The notes: generated by a model from the sequence alone, not told the origin. A stretch of DNA of 64,000 bases from Candidatus Zixiibacteriota bacterium (GCA_017999435.1 JAGNLV010000001.1:32501-96500), one strand, 5' to 3'. Positions 33,368 through 41,768 are shown, counted from the first letter of the stretch. A program made the numbers and translations.

Positions 33368-33924
33368 AACCGCGGGTCCTGATATACGGAGGAATTGCCC
33401 TGGCCCTGGTGGTGCTGTGGGCTTTCCTGGTGTACACGCCCTACCGTCACAAGGCGGCCTCGGCCCGGGCCGCGGTGAGAGACACCGAACGCCGGATAGA
33501 CGAGGCGCACCGGCTCACCCTGCAGCTTCCGGCGTTTCTCAAGGCCGAGCAGACCGCCGAGTCGCTCCGCCTCGATCTTGACGCCCGGCTCTACGCGCAC
33601 GCCGATGTGCTCGCGCTGGTCGACGATCTGGTGGCGCGCGCCGACCGGCACCGCCTGCGGGTGGCGGAAATCACCCCGCCCGTCGAGGAGCTGTTGCAGC
33701 TTGATCGCACCGCCGCCGCCGCCAGCCCGCCGTTTCTCAACCTCGAGATCACGGTGACGGGGGAGTTCGAGCAGCTCGGCCGGTTCGTGGCCGACGTGGA
33801 GGGGAGCGATTACGCCCGGGGTATCAACCGGTGCATCATTGCCGGCGCTCCCGACGGTTCCGCGCCGCTCTCCCTGCAGCTCGGTCTTCGGGCGCTGCTG
33901 GGCTCGAGGGGAGGCAGCGCATGA
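33364..33924 (+). CDS. pilO: PilO-like alignment-complex protein
   Basis: The 186-residue protein has one N-terminal transmembrane helix (about 6-24), a coiled-coil region (about 30-70) and a C-terminal ferredoxin-like domain (FLNLEITVTGEFEQLGRFVADVE), the layout of PilO/GspM. It should pair with the PilN part of the preceding protein in the periplasm. The start is GTG, with GTGA overlapping the upstream stop; the ATG of the next gene overlaps its own stop. Confidence 0.85.
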   Translation: MKPRVLIYGGIALALVVLWAFLVYTPYRHKAASARAAVRDTERRIDEAHRLTLQLPAFLKAEQTAESLRLDLDARLYAHADVLALVDDLVARADRHRLRVAEITPPVEELLQLDRTAAAASPPFLNLEITVTGEFEQLGRFVADVEGSDYARGINRCIIAGAPDGSAPLSLQLGLRALLGSRGGSA

Positions 33925-34364
33925 GCCCCGCCCGCCGCCGCCTGTTTCTGTACGTCCTGCTCGGCCTGGCGGTCGTGTGGGGTGCCTACAGTTTTCGCAG
34001 GCCGCGCCCGATCGCGACGCCGCCGCCGGCGACCGGCGCTGCCGCGGACACTGCGGTTGTCCCGCGCTCCGATCCGCCGGCGCGTCAGAGCGACGTGTCC
34101 TCCCTTGCCGCGCGGCCCTGGGGGGAGGATCCCTTCCGGGTGCGGGTTCGCCGCACCGATCGGGAACCCGCCGCCCCCGCCCCGTCCTGGCGGCTGTCCG
34201 GCATTGTGTACTCCGAGAATCACCCGCTGGCGATTATCAACAGCCGGCCCGTCGGGGTCGGCGACCGTGTGGACGGCGCCGTGGTGATCGATATCAACAA
34301 GCGGCAGGTGACGCTGGAGGCCGACGGTCGGCGCTTCCAGATCAACGTCGCCGCCAAAGGATAG
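33921..34364 (+). CDS. PilP/GspC-like periplasmic linker protein
   Basis: The 147-residue protein has a short basic N-terminus, one hydrophobic helix (about 8-23), a proline/alanine-rich linker and a C-terminal beta domain (about 88-147: WRLSGIVYSENHPLAIINSRPVGVGDRV, VIDINKRQVTLEADGRRF). That domain matches the HR domain of GspC or the beta domain of PilP, which connects the inner-membrane complex to the secretin. The ATGA overlap with the preceding gene fixes the start at 33921. It precedes the secretin by four bases. Confidence 0.82.
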   Translation: MSPARRRLFLYVLLGLAVVWGAYSFRRPRPIATPPPATGAAADTAVVPRSDPPARQSDVSSLAARPWGEDPFRVRVRRTDREPAAPAPSWRLSGIVYSENHPLAIINSRPVGVGDRVDGAVVIDINKRQVTLEADGRRFQINVAAKG

Positions 34365-34368
34365 CCAT

Positions 34369-35649
34369 ATGCTTACGCGCACGATGTTTGTCTGTCTTTG
34401 CCTGGGGGCCGCGCCGGCGGCCGGTGCGGAGGTCACGCCCGACTCTGCCCAACTGCTCACCCTCAGCCTTGAAAACGTCGCCGTTGCCGACGTCCTCAAC
34501 CTGATCGCCGTCCAGAACGGCCTCAACCTTGTCGTTTCCGGCGAGGTCACCGGGACCGTGTCGCTCCGGCTGGAGGAGGTATCCTGGACCAGCGCCCTGG
34601 ACGCTATCCTGCTGCCGATGGGCTACAATTATTTCGTGCGCGGCGAAGTTATCATCGTCAAACCGTTCGACCAGGTCTCCCCCGGCGAGCTTGACACCCG
34701 CACCGTGACCCTGCGCTTTCTGGATCCGGTGACGGCGAAGAAGGCGCTCGAACCCCTGAAATCGGCGCAGGGGCAGATCATTGTCCTGGACAAATCCCCC
34801 TCGGCTGAAGCGGTCGCGCTCCCGGCGGCCGAGACCTACCGGCCCAACCGCCTCCTCCTGGCCGATTTCCCGTCGGTCGTGGACCGCATGCTGGCCGTGC
34901 TCGAGGAAATCGATCAGCCCGAACCGGTCGTCACCATTGAAGCCCGCATCATCGAAACCAACGTCGACGACGACACCAGGATCGGCTTCACCTGGCCGAC
35001 CGTGCTGACCGCCACCCTCGGCGGCGATTCGGCCTCGACCGGCGGGTCCGGTCTGTCGGGTTCCTCGCTCGCCTGGGATCCCAACAACGGCGACCTCTCC
35101 TGGGCGCGGCTCTCCGCCGAGCAGGTCAGCGTCATGCTCCACCTGCTCGAGCAGGGCGGCAACAGCCGTCTCATTTCCGATCCGCACGTCACCACCCTGG
35201 CCAATCACGAGGCCGAGATCAAGATCCAAACCGTCATTCCCATCGCCACCATCAACCGCTTCACCGAAGGGGCGGTGATTCAGGATATCGTCACTTTCCA
35301 GGACGAGGAGGTCGGCATCTCCCTGCGCGTCACCCCGCGCGTCAACCGCGAGGGGATGATCACGATGGAAGTGATCCCGGTCGTTGAGGATATCATCGAT
35401 TTCACGGGCCCGGTGGACAACCAGAAACCGATCACCACGGAGCGCTCGGTGCGGACGACGGTGGCTGTCGCCGAGGGAGAAACGCTTGCCCTGGGCGGGC
35501 TGCGCAAAGAGAGCGAGCTGAAGCAGAAACAGCGGGTGCCGCTGCTCGGCCGCATCCCGCTGCTGGGAAATCTCCTCTTTACCTACACGTCGAACGAAAA
35601 GAAGACGACCGACCTCATCATCTTGATAACGCCGCGCGTCCTTCCGTAA
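34369..35649 (+). CDS. pilQ: Secretin (PilQ/GspD family)
   Basis: The 426-residue protein has a signal peptide, an STN/secretin N0-like domain (about 30-110: LTLSLENVAVADVLNLIA, GEVTGTVSLRLEEV), a short N1-like part, and a C-terminal secretin domain (about 185-426). Signatures include VTIEARIIETN, SVMLHLLEQGGNSRLISDPHV, VGISLRVTPRVN and VPLLGRIPLLGNLLF, ending with DLIILITPRVLP. It forms the outer-membrane channel. It is short for the family, with few N domains. AAAGGA precedes the ATG by seven bases. Its last 32 bases overlap the 3' end of the convergent MauE-like gene. Confidence 0.95.
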   Translation: MLTRTMFVCLCLGAAPAAGAEVTPDSAQLLTLSLENVAVADVLNLIAVQNGLNLVVSGEVTGTVSLRLEEVSWTSALDAILLPMGYNYFVRGEVIIVKPFDQVSPGELDTRTVTLRFLDPVTAKKALEPLKSAQGQIIVLDKSPSAEAVALPAAETYRPNRLLLADFPSVVDRMLAVLEEIDQPEPVVTIEARIIETNVDDDTRIGFTWPTVLTATLGGDSASTGGSGLSGSSLAWDPNNGDLSWARLSAEQVSVMLHLLEQGGNSRLISDPHVTTLANHEAEIKIQTVIPIATINRFTEGAVIQDIVTFQDEEVGISLRVTPRVNREGMITMEVIPVVEDIIDFTGPVDNQKPITTERSVRTTVAVAEGETLALGGLRKESELKQKQRVPLLGRIPLLGNLLFTYTSNEKKTTDLIILITPRVLP

Positions 35650-36100
35650 GTGGCCGTGCGCGGCCGACAAAGAACCGCCGCGCGCGCGAGAAGAGCAACT
35701 GAAGGGTGAGCACGAAGAGGCCGAGGTCGCGCACGAGCGTGGCCGCGGCCTCGTCGCCGGCCCCCACCGAGGCCTTGAAACAGCCGCACTGGATGTCCAG
35801 CCCCCGAATCGCCGCCGAGGCCAGCGCCGCCCCGAACATAACCGTCATCAGGAGCATCGACCACACCGTCCCCCGATACCAGACTCCGAGCACCAGGCAC
35901 ACCCCCGCGACCAGTTCCCACCAGGGCAGCACGATCGCCATCAGGTTGATCAGACTCCCCGGCACCATGTGGTAGTACCAGATGCTCTTGGCGAAATCCA
36001 TCGGATTGATGATCTTGTAGTAGGACGCATAGATGAACACACCCCCCACGAACAGCCGGATGAGCAGCGTCAGATAGTCGTTGTCGATCAACCGTCGCAT
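35618..36100 (-). CDS. MauE/DoxX-like membrane protein
   Basis: The 160-residue protein has four hydrophobic segments and the MauE/DoxX pattern: LLIRLFVGGVFIYASYYKI at the start, WYYHMVPGSLINLMAI in the middle and LDIQCGCFK with paired cysteines after the third helix. MauE-like proteins are linked to disulfide handling or redox cofactor maturation, but the role here is unknown. The start at 36100 has GGAGGG six bases upstream; the longer frame lacks support. It overlaps the rhodanese gene by 13 bases at its start and the convergent secretin by 32 bases at its end. Confidence 0.82.
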   Translation of the reverse strand: MRRLIDNDYLTLLIRLFVGGVFIYASYYKIINPMDFAKSIWYYHMVPGSLINLMAIVLPWWELVAGVCLVLGVWYRGTVWSMLLMTVMFGAALASAAIRGLDIQCGCFKASVGAGDEAAATLVRDLGLFVLTLQLLFSRARRFFVGRARPLTEGRAALSR

Positions 36101-36606
36101 TTCGCCCTCCGTTCCATTTCCAGCCCGTTCTTCTCCCACTCCCGCGAGCCGCCGAAAAAAATCAGCAGGTCCGTGTAACCGACCGCCTGCAGGTTGCGGG
36201 CCAGGTGCAGCGAGAGGTCGCACTCCTCCCCCGAGCAGAACGTGATCAGCCGGGTGTCCCTGGGCGCTCCGGCCAGGGCGGAATCGAAATACGGGGTGAG
36301 ATCCCCCTCGGGGAGTTCGTCAAACGGGATATTGACCGCGCCCGGGATTGTCCCGCAGGCGAATTCCTCCGGCGACCGCGCATCGATGAAAATCACGCCG
36401 CCGCCGGTATACTCGACATGGGCGACATCGATCCCGATATACGGGGGATCGCCCGGCGCATGCTCCGGCGGCTTGATCGGCCCGTCGCCCGATGACAACT
36501 CCCGCCATGTCCCGATGTACGGGATAGCGTGGGGCGAGACCAGATTGGCCGCCAGACCAAGAACCGCCGAGAGGGTGACGATGAAGATAAGTTGTCGTAA
36601 CGCCAT
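36088..36606 (-). CDS. Membrane-anchored or periplasmic rhodanese-like protein
   Basis: The 172-residue protein has an N-terminal hydrophobic segment (about 5-22), either an uncleaved anchor or a signal peptide, then one rhodanese domain (about 58-165). The persulfide-forming cysteine is Cys124 in ITFCSGEECDLS, with a second cysteine at 129 in the same loop; VIFIDARSPEEFACGTIPGAVNIPF is the first conserved block. The pairing with a MauE/DoxX-like protein, sharing 13 bases, suggests joint work on thiols or sulfur in the envelope. The ribosome binding site is weak. Confidence 0.88.
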   Translation of the reverse strand: MALRQLIFIVTLSAVLGLAANLVSPHAIPYIGTWRELSSGDGPIKPPEHAPGDPPYIGIDVAHVEYTGGGVIFIDARSPEEFACGTIPGAVNIPFDELPEGDLTPYFDSALAGAPRDTRLITFCSGEECDLSLHLARNLQAVGYTDLLIFFGGSREWEKNGLEMERRAKCDG

Positions 36607-37273
36607 GCTGTCTGCTCGCTTGCGAGTCGGATTCCTTTGGTCGGTTATACAGACCAGCGGTCCGAAGGTTTGGCCTTTCGGACGACTACGAGATCGGCGC
36701 CTTCGGCCGCTTTGGCGGAAACAACGCTCCCCCGGTTCTCAAGTCAAGTTGAAACGCGCCCTGGCAGCGTCATCCATTCCGCGCGCCTCGGCGGTTCCTC
36801 TCCGGGCATCTGATTTGACTTGACTCAGCCGCGGCGGCCTCGTATCTTTCAGTCAAAGTCATAAACCTGACTGACGAAACGCAGGGCGGTGTCGGGGACA
36901 GCCTCGAGACCACTTCTTCTCGCCACAAGACGGTCCGCCCAACCGACGTCGAGCCAATTGCCCGGACTTCCGCCGTTACGGCATAGTCGCGGAGGCCGCT
37001 GTGGCTGCCATGTCCTGGTCCCGGTCCTTGGGCGGAGCGCAGGGTGTGCACCGGATCTCGTGCGTGCGCTTTTGCCTTCGGAGAGCAATCCCCGCTTCGT
37101 CGCCCGGCCCTTCCCCCCGGTGCTCCACATCTCCCAACCAGAGACGGGTGTTCTGCAGCGCGGGAGAGACGAGACCTGGGGCCGAAGCGCAGGCTTCAAT
37201 GATCATGCCGAAATACCGCAGTCCGACCCACAATCAAACCGGGCCGCTTGGCCCAACAACGCAGGAGGCCTCT
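36607..37273. other. Divergent intergenic region with long leader
   Basis: No gene seen. A plus-strand promoter-like pair at 36820-36848 would give a leader of about 420 nt before the fibre-like gene. A short GGGCC/GGCCC hairpin with GCTT loop (37241-37254) sits just before the ribosome binding site. No known riboswitch motif was recognised. Confidence 0.4.
36820..36848 (+). promoter_or_regulatory. Predicted promoter of the fibre-like/C10 protease/dockerin genes
   Basis: TTGACT (36820-36825) is followed after 17 nt by TATCTT (36843-36848). A second overlapping TTGACT starts five bases earlier. Confidence 0.55.
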
Positions 37274-38761
37274 ATGAAGGCAACGGTGTTATGGATCTTC
37301 ATCATGCTCGCCGCAGTCTTACTCAGCGGCACGACCGGTTACACGCAGGTGCCCGGCACCATCAACTACCAGGGGAGACTCACCGGGACCGGCGGCGCCC
37401 CCCTTGACACCACGGTCAACATGGTTTTCACCATCTACACGGCCTCGAGCGGAGGTACGGCCTTGTGGACCGAGACTCGCACGGGAGTAGTCGTCGCCGA
37501 CGGGCTGTTCAGCGTCGCCCTCGGATCGGTGAACCCCATCAACCTCTCGGTCTTTGGCGGGGCCGACCGCTGGCTGGGGATCAAGGTCGGGACGGACGCG
37601 GAGATGACCCCCCGGGCTCTGCTCTCAGCCGCTCCCTACGCCCAGGTGGCGTCGTGGGCCAAGACCTCGGACACGGCCGATTACGCCATGGCGGGCGCGG
37701 CCAGCGGCTGGACTGACAATGGTGCGAATGTCGTCCTGCAATCCTCGAGCGATAACGTCGGCATCGGCACCAATGCGCCGCAGTACAAACTGCACGTTGC
37801 GGGAACCATTCTGATGGATAACGCTGTCGACCAAGGCGTGGAACTGAGATTTGCCGAAAACGGACTCCGCAAATGGGGTATTTTCTATGCACCGAGCGAT
37901 GGGCGCGATCTCAGCATCTACGATGACATGGGTAACCGCTACCTGATGACTTTCGACTCCGGTACCGGTTTTGTCGGTATCGGCACCAGGACCCCGACTG
38001 TGCCACTAGACGTAGCCGGTAAAATCAAGTGCAGCGATGACCTCTCAGCCACCGAGAGAATCTTCATCGATGGCGTCGGGGGGGACAACGCTGAGATGCG
38101 GCTCTTGGAAGATGGGGTAGGCAAATGGGGCATGTTCTTCCGTCCGAGCGATCACCGGAGACTAAGCATTTACGATGACATGGCCAATCGCTACGTCATG
38201 ACGTTCGACTCCGGCACCGGCTTCGTGGGCATCGGCACAGGCACTCCCGTTGCCACCCTCGACGTCAACGGACGTGCCCGGGTGGCCTCGTCTCTTCTCG
38301 TCGGGGATACCATGACCTGCGATATCGTCAAGATCACCGGCGGCGCCGATCTCGCGGAGCCGTTTGATCTGCACAACGCCGAAACCATCCAGCCGGGCAT
38401 GCTGCTGGTCATTGACCCGGCCAACCCCGGCAAACTCACGGTCGCAAATGCGCCTTATGATCACTGCGTTGCCGGCGTCGTGAGCGGCGCAGGGGGTATC
38501 GCCCCTGGCCTGGTGATGGGGCAAGCCGAGACGATTGCCTCGGGCAAGTATCCGGTGGCGATGACCGGGCGGGTGTATTGTTTGGCGGACGCCGACAGGG
38601 CGCCGATTCGCCCCGGGGATCTTCTCACGACCTCGGCGGTGCCGGGCCATGCCATGCGGGTCACCGATTTCGACCGAGCCCAGGGAGCAGTGATCGGCAA
38701 GGCGATGACGGCCCTCGAGAGCGGCCGCGGCCTCGTCCTCGTGCTCGTGAGCCTGCAGTAG
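37274..38761 (+). CDS. Secreted fibre-like repeat protein
   Basis: The 495-residue protein has a signal peptide, then a conserved N-terminal domain (about 25-130: INYQGRLTGTGGAPLDT, DGLFSVALGS, MTPRALLSAAPYAQVA) seen in many secreted proteins with tail-fibre-like repeats. The middle has three VGIG(T)xxP repeats; two units of 39 codons, from residues 200 and 284, are nearly identical. The C-terminal part (about 355-495: GGADLAEPFDLHN, VYCLADADRAPIRPGDLLTTS, GHAMRVTDFDRAQGAVIGKAMT) is a conserved domain of unknown function. Such proteins probably form trimeric fibres. AGGAGG precedes the ATG by five bases. A C10 protease gene follows 16 bases later. Confidence 0.85.
   Translation: MKATVLWIFIMLAAVLLSGTTGYTQVPGTINYQGRLTGTGGAPLDTTVNMVFTIYTASSGGTALWTETRTGVVVADGLFSVALGSVNPINLSVFGGADRWLGIKVGTDAEMTPRALLSAAPYAQVASWAKTSDTADYAMAGAASGWTDNGANVVLQSSSDNVGIGTNAPQYKLHVAGTILMDNAVDQGVELRFAENGLRKWGIFYAPSDGRDLSIYDDMGNRYLMTFDSGTGFVGIGTRTPTVPLDVAGKIKCSDDLSATERIFIDGVGGDNAEMRLLEDGVGKWGMFFRPSDHRRLSIYDDMANRYVMTFDSGTGFVGIGTGTPVATLDVNGRARVASSLLVGDTMTCDIVKITGGADLAEPFDLHNAETIQPGMLLVIDPANPGKLTVANAPYDHCVAGVVSGAGGIAPGLVMGQAETIASGKYPVAMTGRVYCLADADRAPIRPGDLLTTSAVPGHAMRVTDFDRAQGAVIGKAMTALESGRGLVLVLVSLQ
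37871..38239 (+). repeat. Internal coding repeat, two units 252 bases apart
   Basis: Units 37871-37987 and 38123-38239 encode 39-residue segments with shared KWG(I/M)F, LSIYDDM, NRY and MTFDSGTGFVGIGT. They belong to the fibre-like protein and are probably structural repeats. Confidence 0.8.
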
Positions 38762-38777
38762 GCGAGGAGAAAAAGCA

Positions 38778-40406
38778 ATGACTATCACGAAACAGTCAAT
38801 CTGCAAGGCTCCTCCCCTGCCATGGCTCCTTATCGCGCTGGCGCTGACGGTGACCGCGGTGACCACCAGTTGGAGTGTGCCGGCGGAGGATGTCCAGCGC
38901 GCGGCGGAAACCTGGGTGCGGTATGTGACGGCCCAGCCCAAGCCGGACGCGATGGTGATCCGGATGGAACCGTACGAGGCGGAGGGCGAGGTTGTCGCAT
39001 ATATCGCGCACCTGGCGGGCGGCGGTTACTGCCTCTGCTCCAATGATACGCTGTTGCTGCCGATCTACCTGTACAATCCGTCGGGGGAGTACGATCTGGA
39101 AGTGCCGGCGGTGCAGTGTATCCTCGAAGGTATTGCGGCCAAACACCGGACAATCAAGACGGGGGTCGAGCGCGATGACCCGGTGGTGATCGAGCGCCTC
39201 CCCGCACTGGTCCAGCGCGTGTCCGCGTGGCGCTCGCTGATCGCCGGACAGGTACCCTTGGGGTACGGGGTCTATGACGATCTGCGGGCTGACCCGGATT
39301 CTATGCGCCTGCCGCTCACGTGCAAGTGGGACCAGCCCTCGCCTTACAACGACTTTGCGCCGGTCCTTCACCCCGGAACCGATTCGCACTGTGTGGCCGG
39401 TTGCGCTCCGATTTCGGCAGCTCAACTGCTGTACTACTGGCAGTGGCCGACCACCGGAAGCGGGAGCAAAACGAAGTACTACCCGCGGCGCTATTCTCCC
39501 ACGTGGGTGGAACGACCCTATCCCAATTCCATTACTGTTCCGGCAGGAATCCTCCATAACCGGTTTGAGTGGAGTTCAGCCGGCGGAGGGAAGATCCGCG
39601 GATGGGGTTACTGGGACTTCTACGTCAAGGACAAGGCATCCGAACTCAGTTCCGATCCGGCGTACCAAGCGGCGCTTGATGCCATGTTCTATGCCATCCC
39701 GGCGGACTCGGTACCGGTTTCGGCCAACTTTGGCGGGACCACGTACGATTGGGCGCTCATGGAGGATGTCCACACCGATGAAGTAGCCGATCCCGGTGAC
39801 ACCGCCGCCGCCTGGTTGTGCCGAGACGTCGCTATCGCCATAAGCGCGCGCTACGGCTACGGCGGGACGTCAGGGGCTGTTAGCCCGGACTCACTGCATA
39901 AGTACTTCTTGTATGGAACCGACGGCCATCACTTGCCTGTCAATGCGGACACGGCGAAGGCCGAGATTCGCTGGTTTCGCCCGGTGGTGGCTGAAGGATG
40001 CAGCCATTCGTGGCTCGTCTATGGCTACTATAACGCAACCGGCGAGTTCCTCCATAATCTCGGGTGGGGTCCTGACAACAGCGCCGCTCTGGGACCAATC
40101 GATTCAATCGTGCCCTGCACGACGGGGGGCGACTGGATGGCGACCATGATTGCCCCCGAAGACTATGTCCGGTTTGTCGGCAACACGATTGCCGGCGACG
40201 GGTCGCCGAATTCGCCCCACCTGAATATCGATGCAGCGCTGGCATCGGCCCCGGACGGCGCGACTCTTGTCTTCAAAGCCGGGACGACACACATATCCGC
40301 AGCGGCTGACCTAATCATCTCGCGTCCGCTGACCCTGAAGGGTTACAATGTCATTATCAAGGGCGCGGCGAAATCGCCCGGGCTCGGAAAGGGGGAACCC
40401 GAATGA
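38778..40406 (+). CDS. Secreted C10 (streptopain-like) cysteine protease
   Basis: The 542-residue protein has an N-terminal hydrophobic signal, a propeptide-like part (to about 180) and a C10 protease domain. The predicted nucleophile is Cys209 in VAGCAPISAAQLLYYWQWP, matching GCxxxAxAQ of streptopain, and the catalytic His is His410 in EGCSHSWLVYGY. C10 proteases are zymogens activated by propeptide removal. After residue 455 a short segment (DGSPNSPHLNIDAALASAPDGATLVF) resembles the start of a beta-helix. GAGGAG precedes the ATG by eight bases. The next gene starts inside its stop codon (ATGA). Confidence 0.87.
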   Translation: MTITKQSICKAPPLPWLLIALALTVTAVTTSWSVPAEDVQRAAETWVRYVTAQPKPDAMVIRMEPYEAEGEVVAYIAHLAGGGYCLCSNDTLLLPIYLYNPSGEYDLEVPAVQCILEGIAAKHRTIKTGVERDDPVVIERLPALVQRVSAWRSLIAGQVPLGYGVYDDLRADPDSMRLPLTCKWDQPSPYNDFAPVLHPGTDSHCVAGCAPISAAQLLYYWQWPTTGSGSKTKYYPRRYSPTWVERPYPNSITVPAGILHNRFEWSSAGGGKIRGWGYWDFYVKDKASELSSDPAYQAALDAMFYAIPADSVPVSANFGGTTYDWALMEDVHTDEVADPGDTAAAWLCRDVAIAISARYGYGGTSGAVSPDSLHKYFLYGTDGHHLPVNADTAKAEIRWFRPVVAEGCSHSWLVYGYYNATGEFLHNLGWGPDNSAALGPIDSIVPCTTGGDWMATMIAPEDYVRFVGNTIAGDGSPNSPHLNIDAALASAPDGATLVFKAGTTHISAAADLIISRPLTLKGYNVIIKGAAKSPGLGKGEPE

Positions 40407-40915
40407 AACGGCCAATCGGAAACTGGTGGTGGGTGCTCGGGGCGGCGCTCCTGCTGATGCCCCTCGCGGGCTTCATGCAGCCGACCGCGACGCCGCCGGC
40501 CCCGGACGCGTCAAGCGCACCTCTGCGCGACGCCGATGCCGTCGCCATCAACTGGCAGGTCGTGGCTTCCGGTGGGGGGCCGGGCGTCTCGGCCAACTTC
40601 CTGCTAAACGGGACAGTCGGCCAGACTGCAGTCGGCGCGGGCTCATCGGCGTCGTTCACGCTGAACCAGGGGTTCTGGCAGGATTTCGGCGGGGGGAGCG
40701 GCGGATGCTGCACGCTGCGCGGGGATTTCAATGATGACGGCTCGGTCAAAGTATCGGATCTGACCGCCCTCATCAACTACCTCTTCCGCGGCGGCCCGGC
40801 TCCGACTTGCCTCGACCACGGCGACACCAACGCCGACGGGGCGGTCAAGGTCTCGGACCTGACCCTGCTGATCAACTACCTGTTCCGCGGCGGTCCGGCC
40901 CCGGCGGCCTGTTAG
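40403..40915 (+). CDS. Small secreted protein with two dockerin-like repeats
   Basis: The 170-residue protein has a signal peptide (core about 10-24), a small beta-type domain (about 45-95: WQVVASGGGPGVSANFLLNGTVGQTA, FTLNQGFWQDF), and two nearly identical dockerin-like repeats (about 105-170). Each has a DxNxDGxVKVSDLTxLINYL calcium-loop/helix core and ends LFRGGPAP. There is no catalytic domain, so it may serve as an adaptor or structural part. It overlaps the C10 protease gene by four bases, suggesting coupled production. Confidence 0.87.
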   Translation: MKRPIGNWWWVLGAALLLMPLAGFMQPTATPPAPDASSAPLRDADAVAINWQVVASGGGPGVSANFLLNGTVGQTAVGAGSSASFTLNQGFWQDFGGGSGGCCTLRGDFNDDGSVKVSDLTALINYLFRGGPAPTCLDHGDTNADGAVKVSDLTLLINYLFRGGPAPAAC

Positions 40916-40940
40916 GGTGCTGCGCGATCCACGATAGAAA

Positions 40941-40968
40941 CGGGGCTCGTCGATCGGGACGAGCCCCG
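40941..40968 (+). terminator. Stem-loop after the dockerin gene, probable terminator
   Basis: An 11-bp perfect stem (40941-40951 with 40958-40968) encloses a 6-nt loop, 25 nt after the stop codon. The following bases (TACATTCGG) are not a T-run, so it may terminate weakly or protect the 3' end. Confidence 0.55.
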
Positions 40969-41027
40969 TACATTCGGTAGTTCGCAGTCGCGCAGGATCA
41001 TCCGACCCCGCCGGAGACGTCATCTCA

Positions 41028-41207
41028 TCAATGGGTTTGCTCGGCGCTGCGGGCAAATCGGGACGATATCAGAATGTAATGCCCGCACAGTATCTTTCCC
41101 ACTACGGACGAGAACTTGGCCGGCGAAAGGACCTGTAGCCCGTAGGGGTGCCAGCAATCCTTCTCTCCCAGAGATGCGAACCGTTTGTCATCTTTGCTCT
41201 TCGGCAT
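41028..41207 (-). CDS. Possible small protein or gene remnant
   Basis: This 59-codon minus-strand frame has a reasonable ribosome binding site (AGGGAGA, about nine bases upstream) and a protein-like sequence (MPKSKDDKRFASLGEKDCW, then HPYGLQVLSPAKFSSVVG). The frame is open for about 15 further codons upstream of the ATG without a stop (REIWF precedes it), which could mean a longer ancestral gene. I do not recognise it. It could be chance. Confidence 0.3.
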   Translation of the reverse strand: MPKSKDDKRFASLGEKDCWHPYGLQVLSPAKFSSVVGKILCGHYILISSRFARSAEQTH

Positions 41208-41453
41208 GAACCAGATCTCCCTATCTCGCTTATGAAGTCTCTTCCCCCTCTTTGGTTAGCGGCACTCTCACAATGCAACTTGTAACCGGGGAACAGCGGT
41301 GAAGCTATAGGGATTGTAGCTTACGACGAGAAAACCACCTCCTTGCGACTGCGATGACCTATGGCCTTTTACTACCTATATCTATCCATCAAAGGTGCTG
41401 GCGGGTACCTGTGATGTAATCGTCCCTCTATCTAGTAGGTATTTGACATACAG

Positions 41454-41768
41454 CTAGGACGTGAGAATCCTGTGTAATTTGTTTATTGCCCGATGCTTAT
41501 AAATGTTCACCACCTGCTGTGTCACCCCGAGCAAATCGGCTATCTGGCGCTCCGTCTTCCCCGTCAGGTAGTGCTTAATGACCTGTTTCTGACGGTTGGA
41601 CAGCGAGTGGTTGATGTGCCACTTGAGTTTCTCCCGCACCTGGTCGAGATTCTGCCGAATCATCTGCTCCGCCTCATCCGAATGATACGGCGAGGCTTCA
41701 TTGGCAAATGATTCAAGAAACAGCCGGTCGACCGCCACTTCGGCAAAATCCGACTCCCGGGCCTGCAT
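41454..41768 (-). CDS. Small HTH protein with sigma-70 region 4-like C-terminus
   Basis: The 104-residue protein has an acidic, helical N-terminal half and a C-terminal HTH (about 55-104: LSNRQKQVIKHYLTGKTERQIADLLGVTQQVVNIYKHRAI), resembling sigma-70 region 4 or a LuxR HTH. It lacks region 2, so it is not a complete sigma factor; it may be a small regulator. AAGGCGGG lies before the ATG, and the coiled-coil membrane protein gene is 18 bases upstream, so they form an operon. Confidence 0.78.
   Translation of the reverse strand: MQARESDFAEVAVDRLFLESFANEASPYHSDEAEQMIRQNLDQVREKLKWHINHSLSNRQKQVIKHYLTGKTERQIADLLGVTQQVVNIYKHRAINKLHRILTS

Larger units (their letters stand above)
40916..41453. other. 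Intergenic, more AT-rich region
   Basis: The stretch is visibly more AT-rich than its neighbours. It begins with a stem-loop after the dockerin gene, contains one short possible gene on the minus strand (41028-41207, listed separately), and is otherwise without recognisable features. Confidence 0.4.

Noticed and set aside
37274-38761. Prophage tail-fibre gene
   Set aside because: No other phage genes are nearby, the protein has a signal peptide and the neighbours are secreted protease and dockerin genes.
41454-41768. Extracytoplasmic-function sigma factor
   Set aside because: Only a region 4-like HTH is present; there is no region 2, so it cannot be a complete sigma factor.
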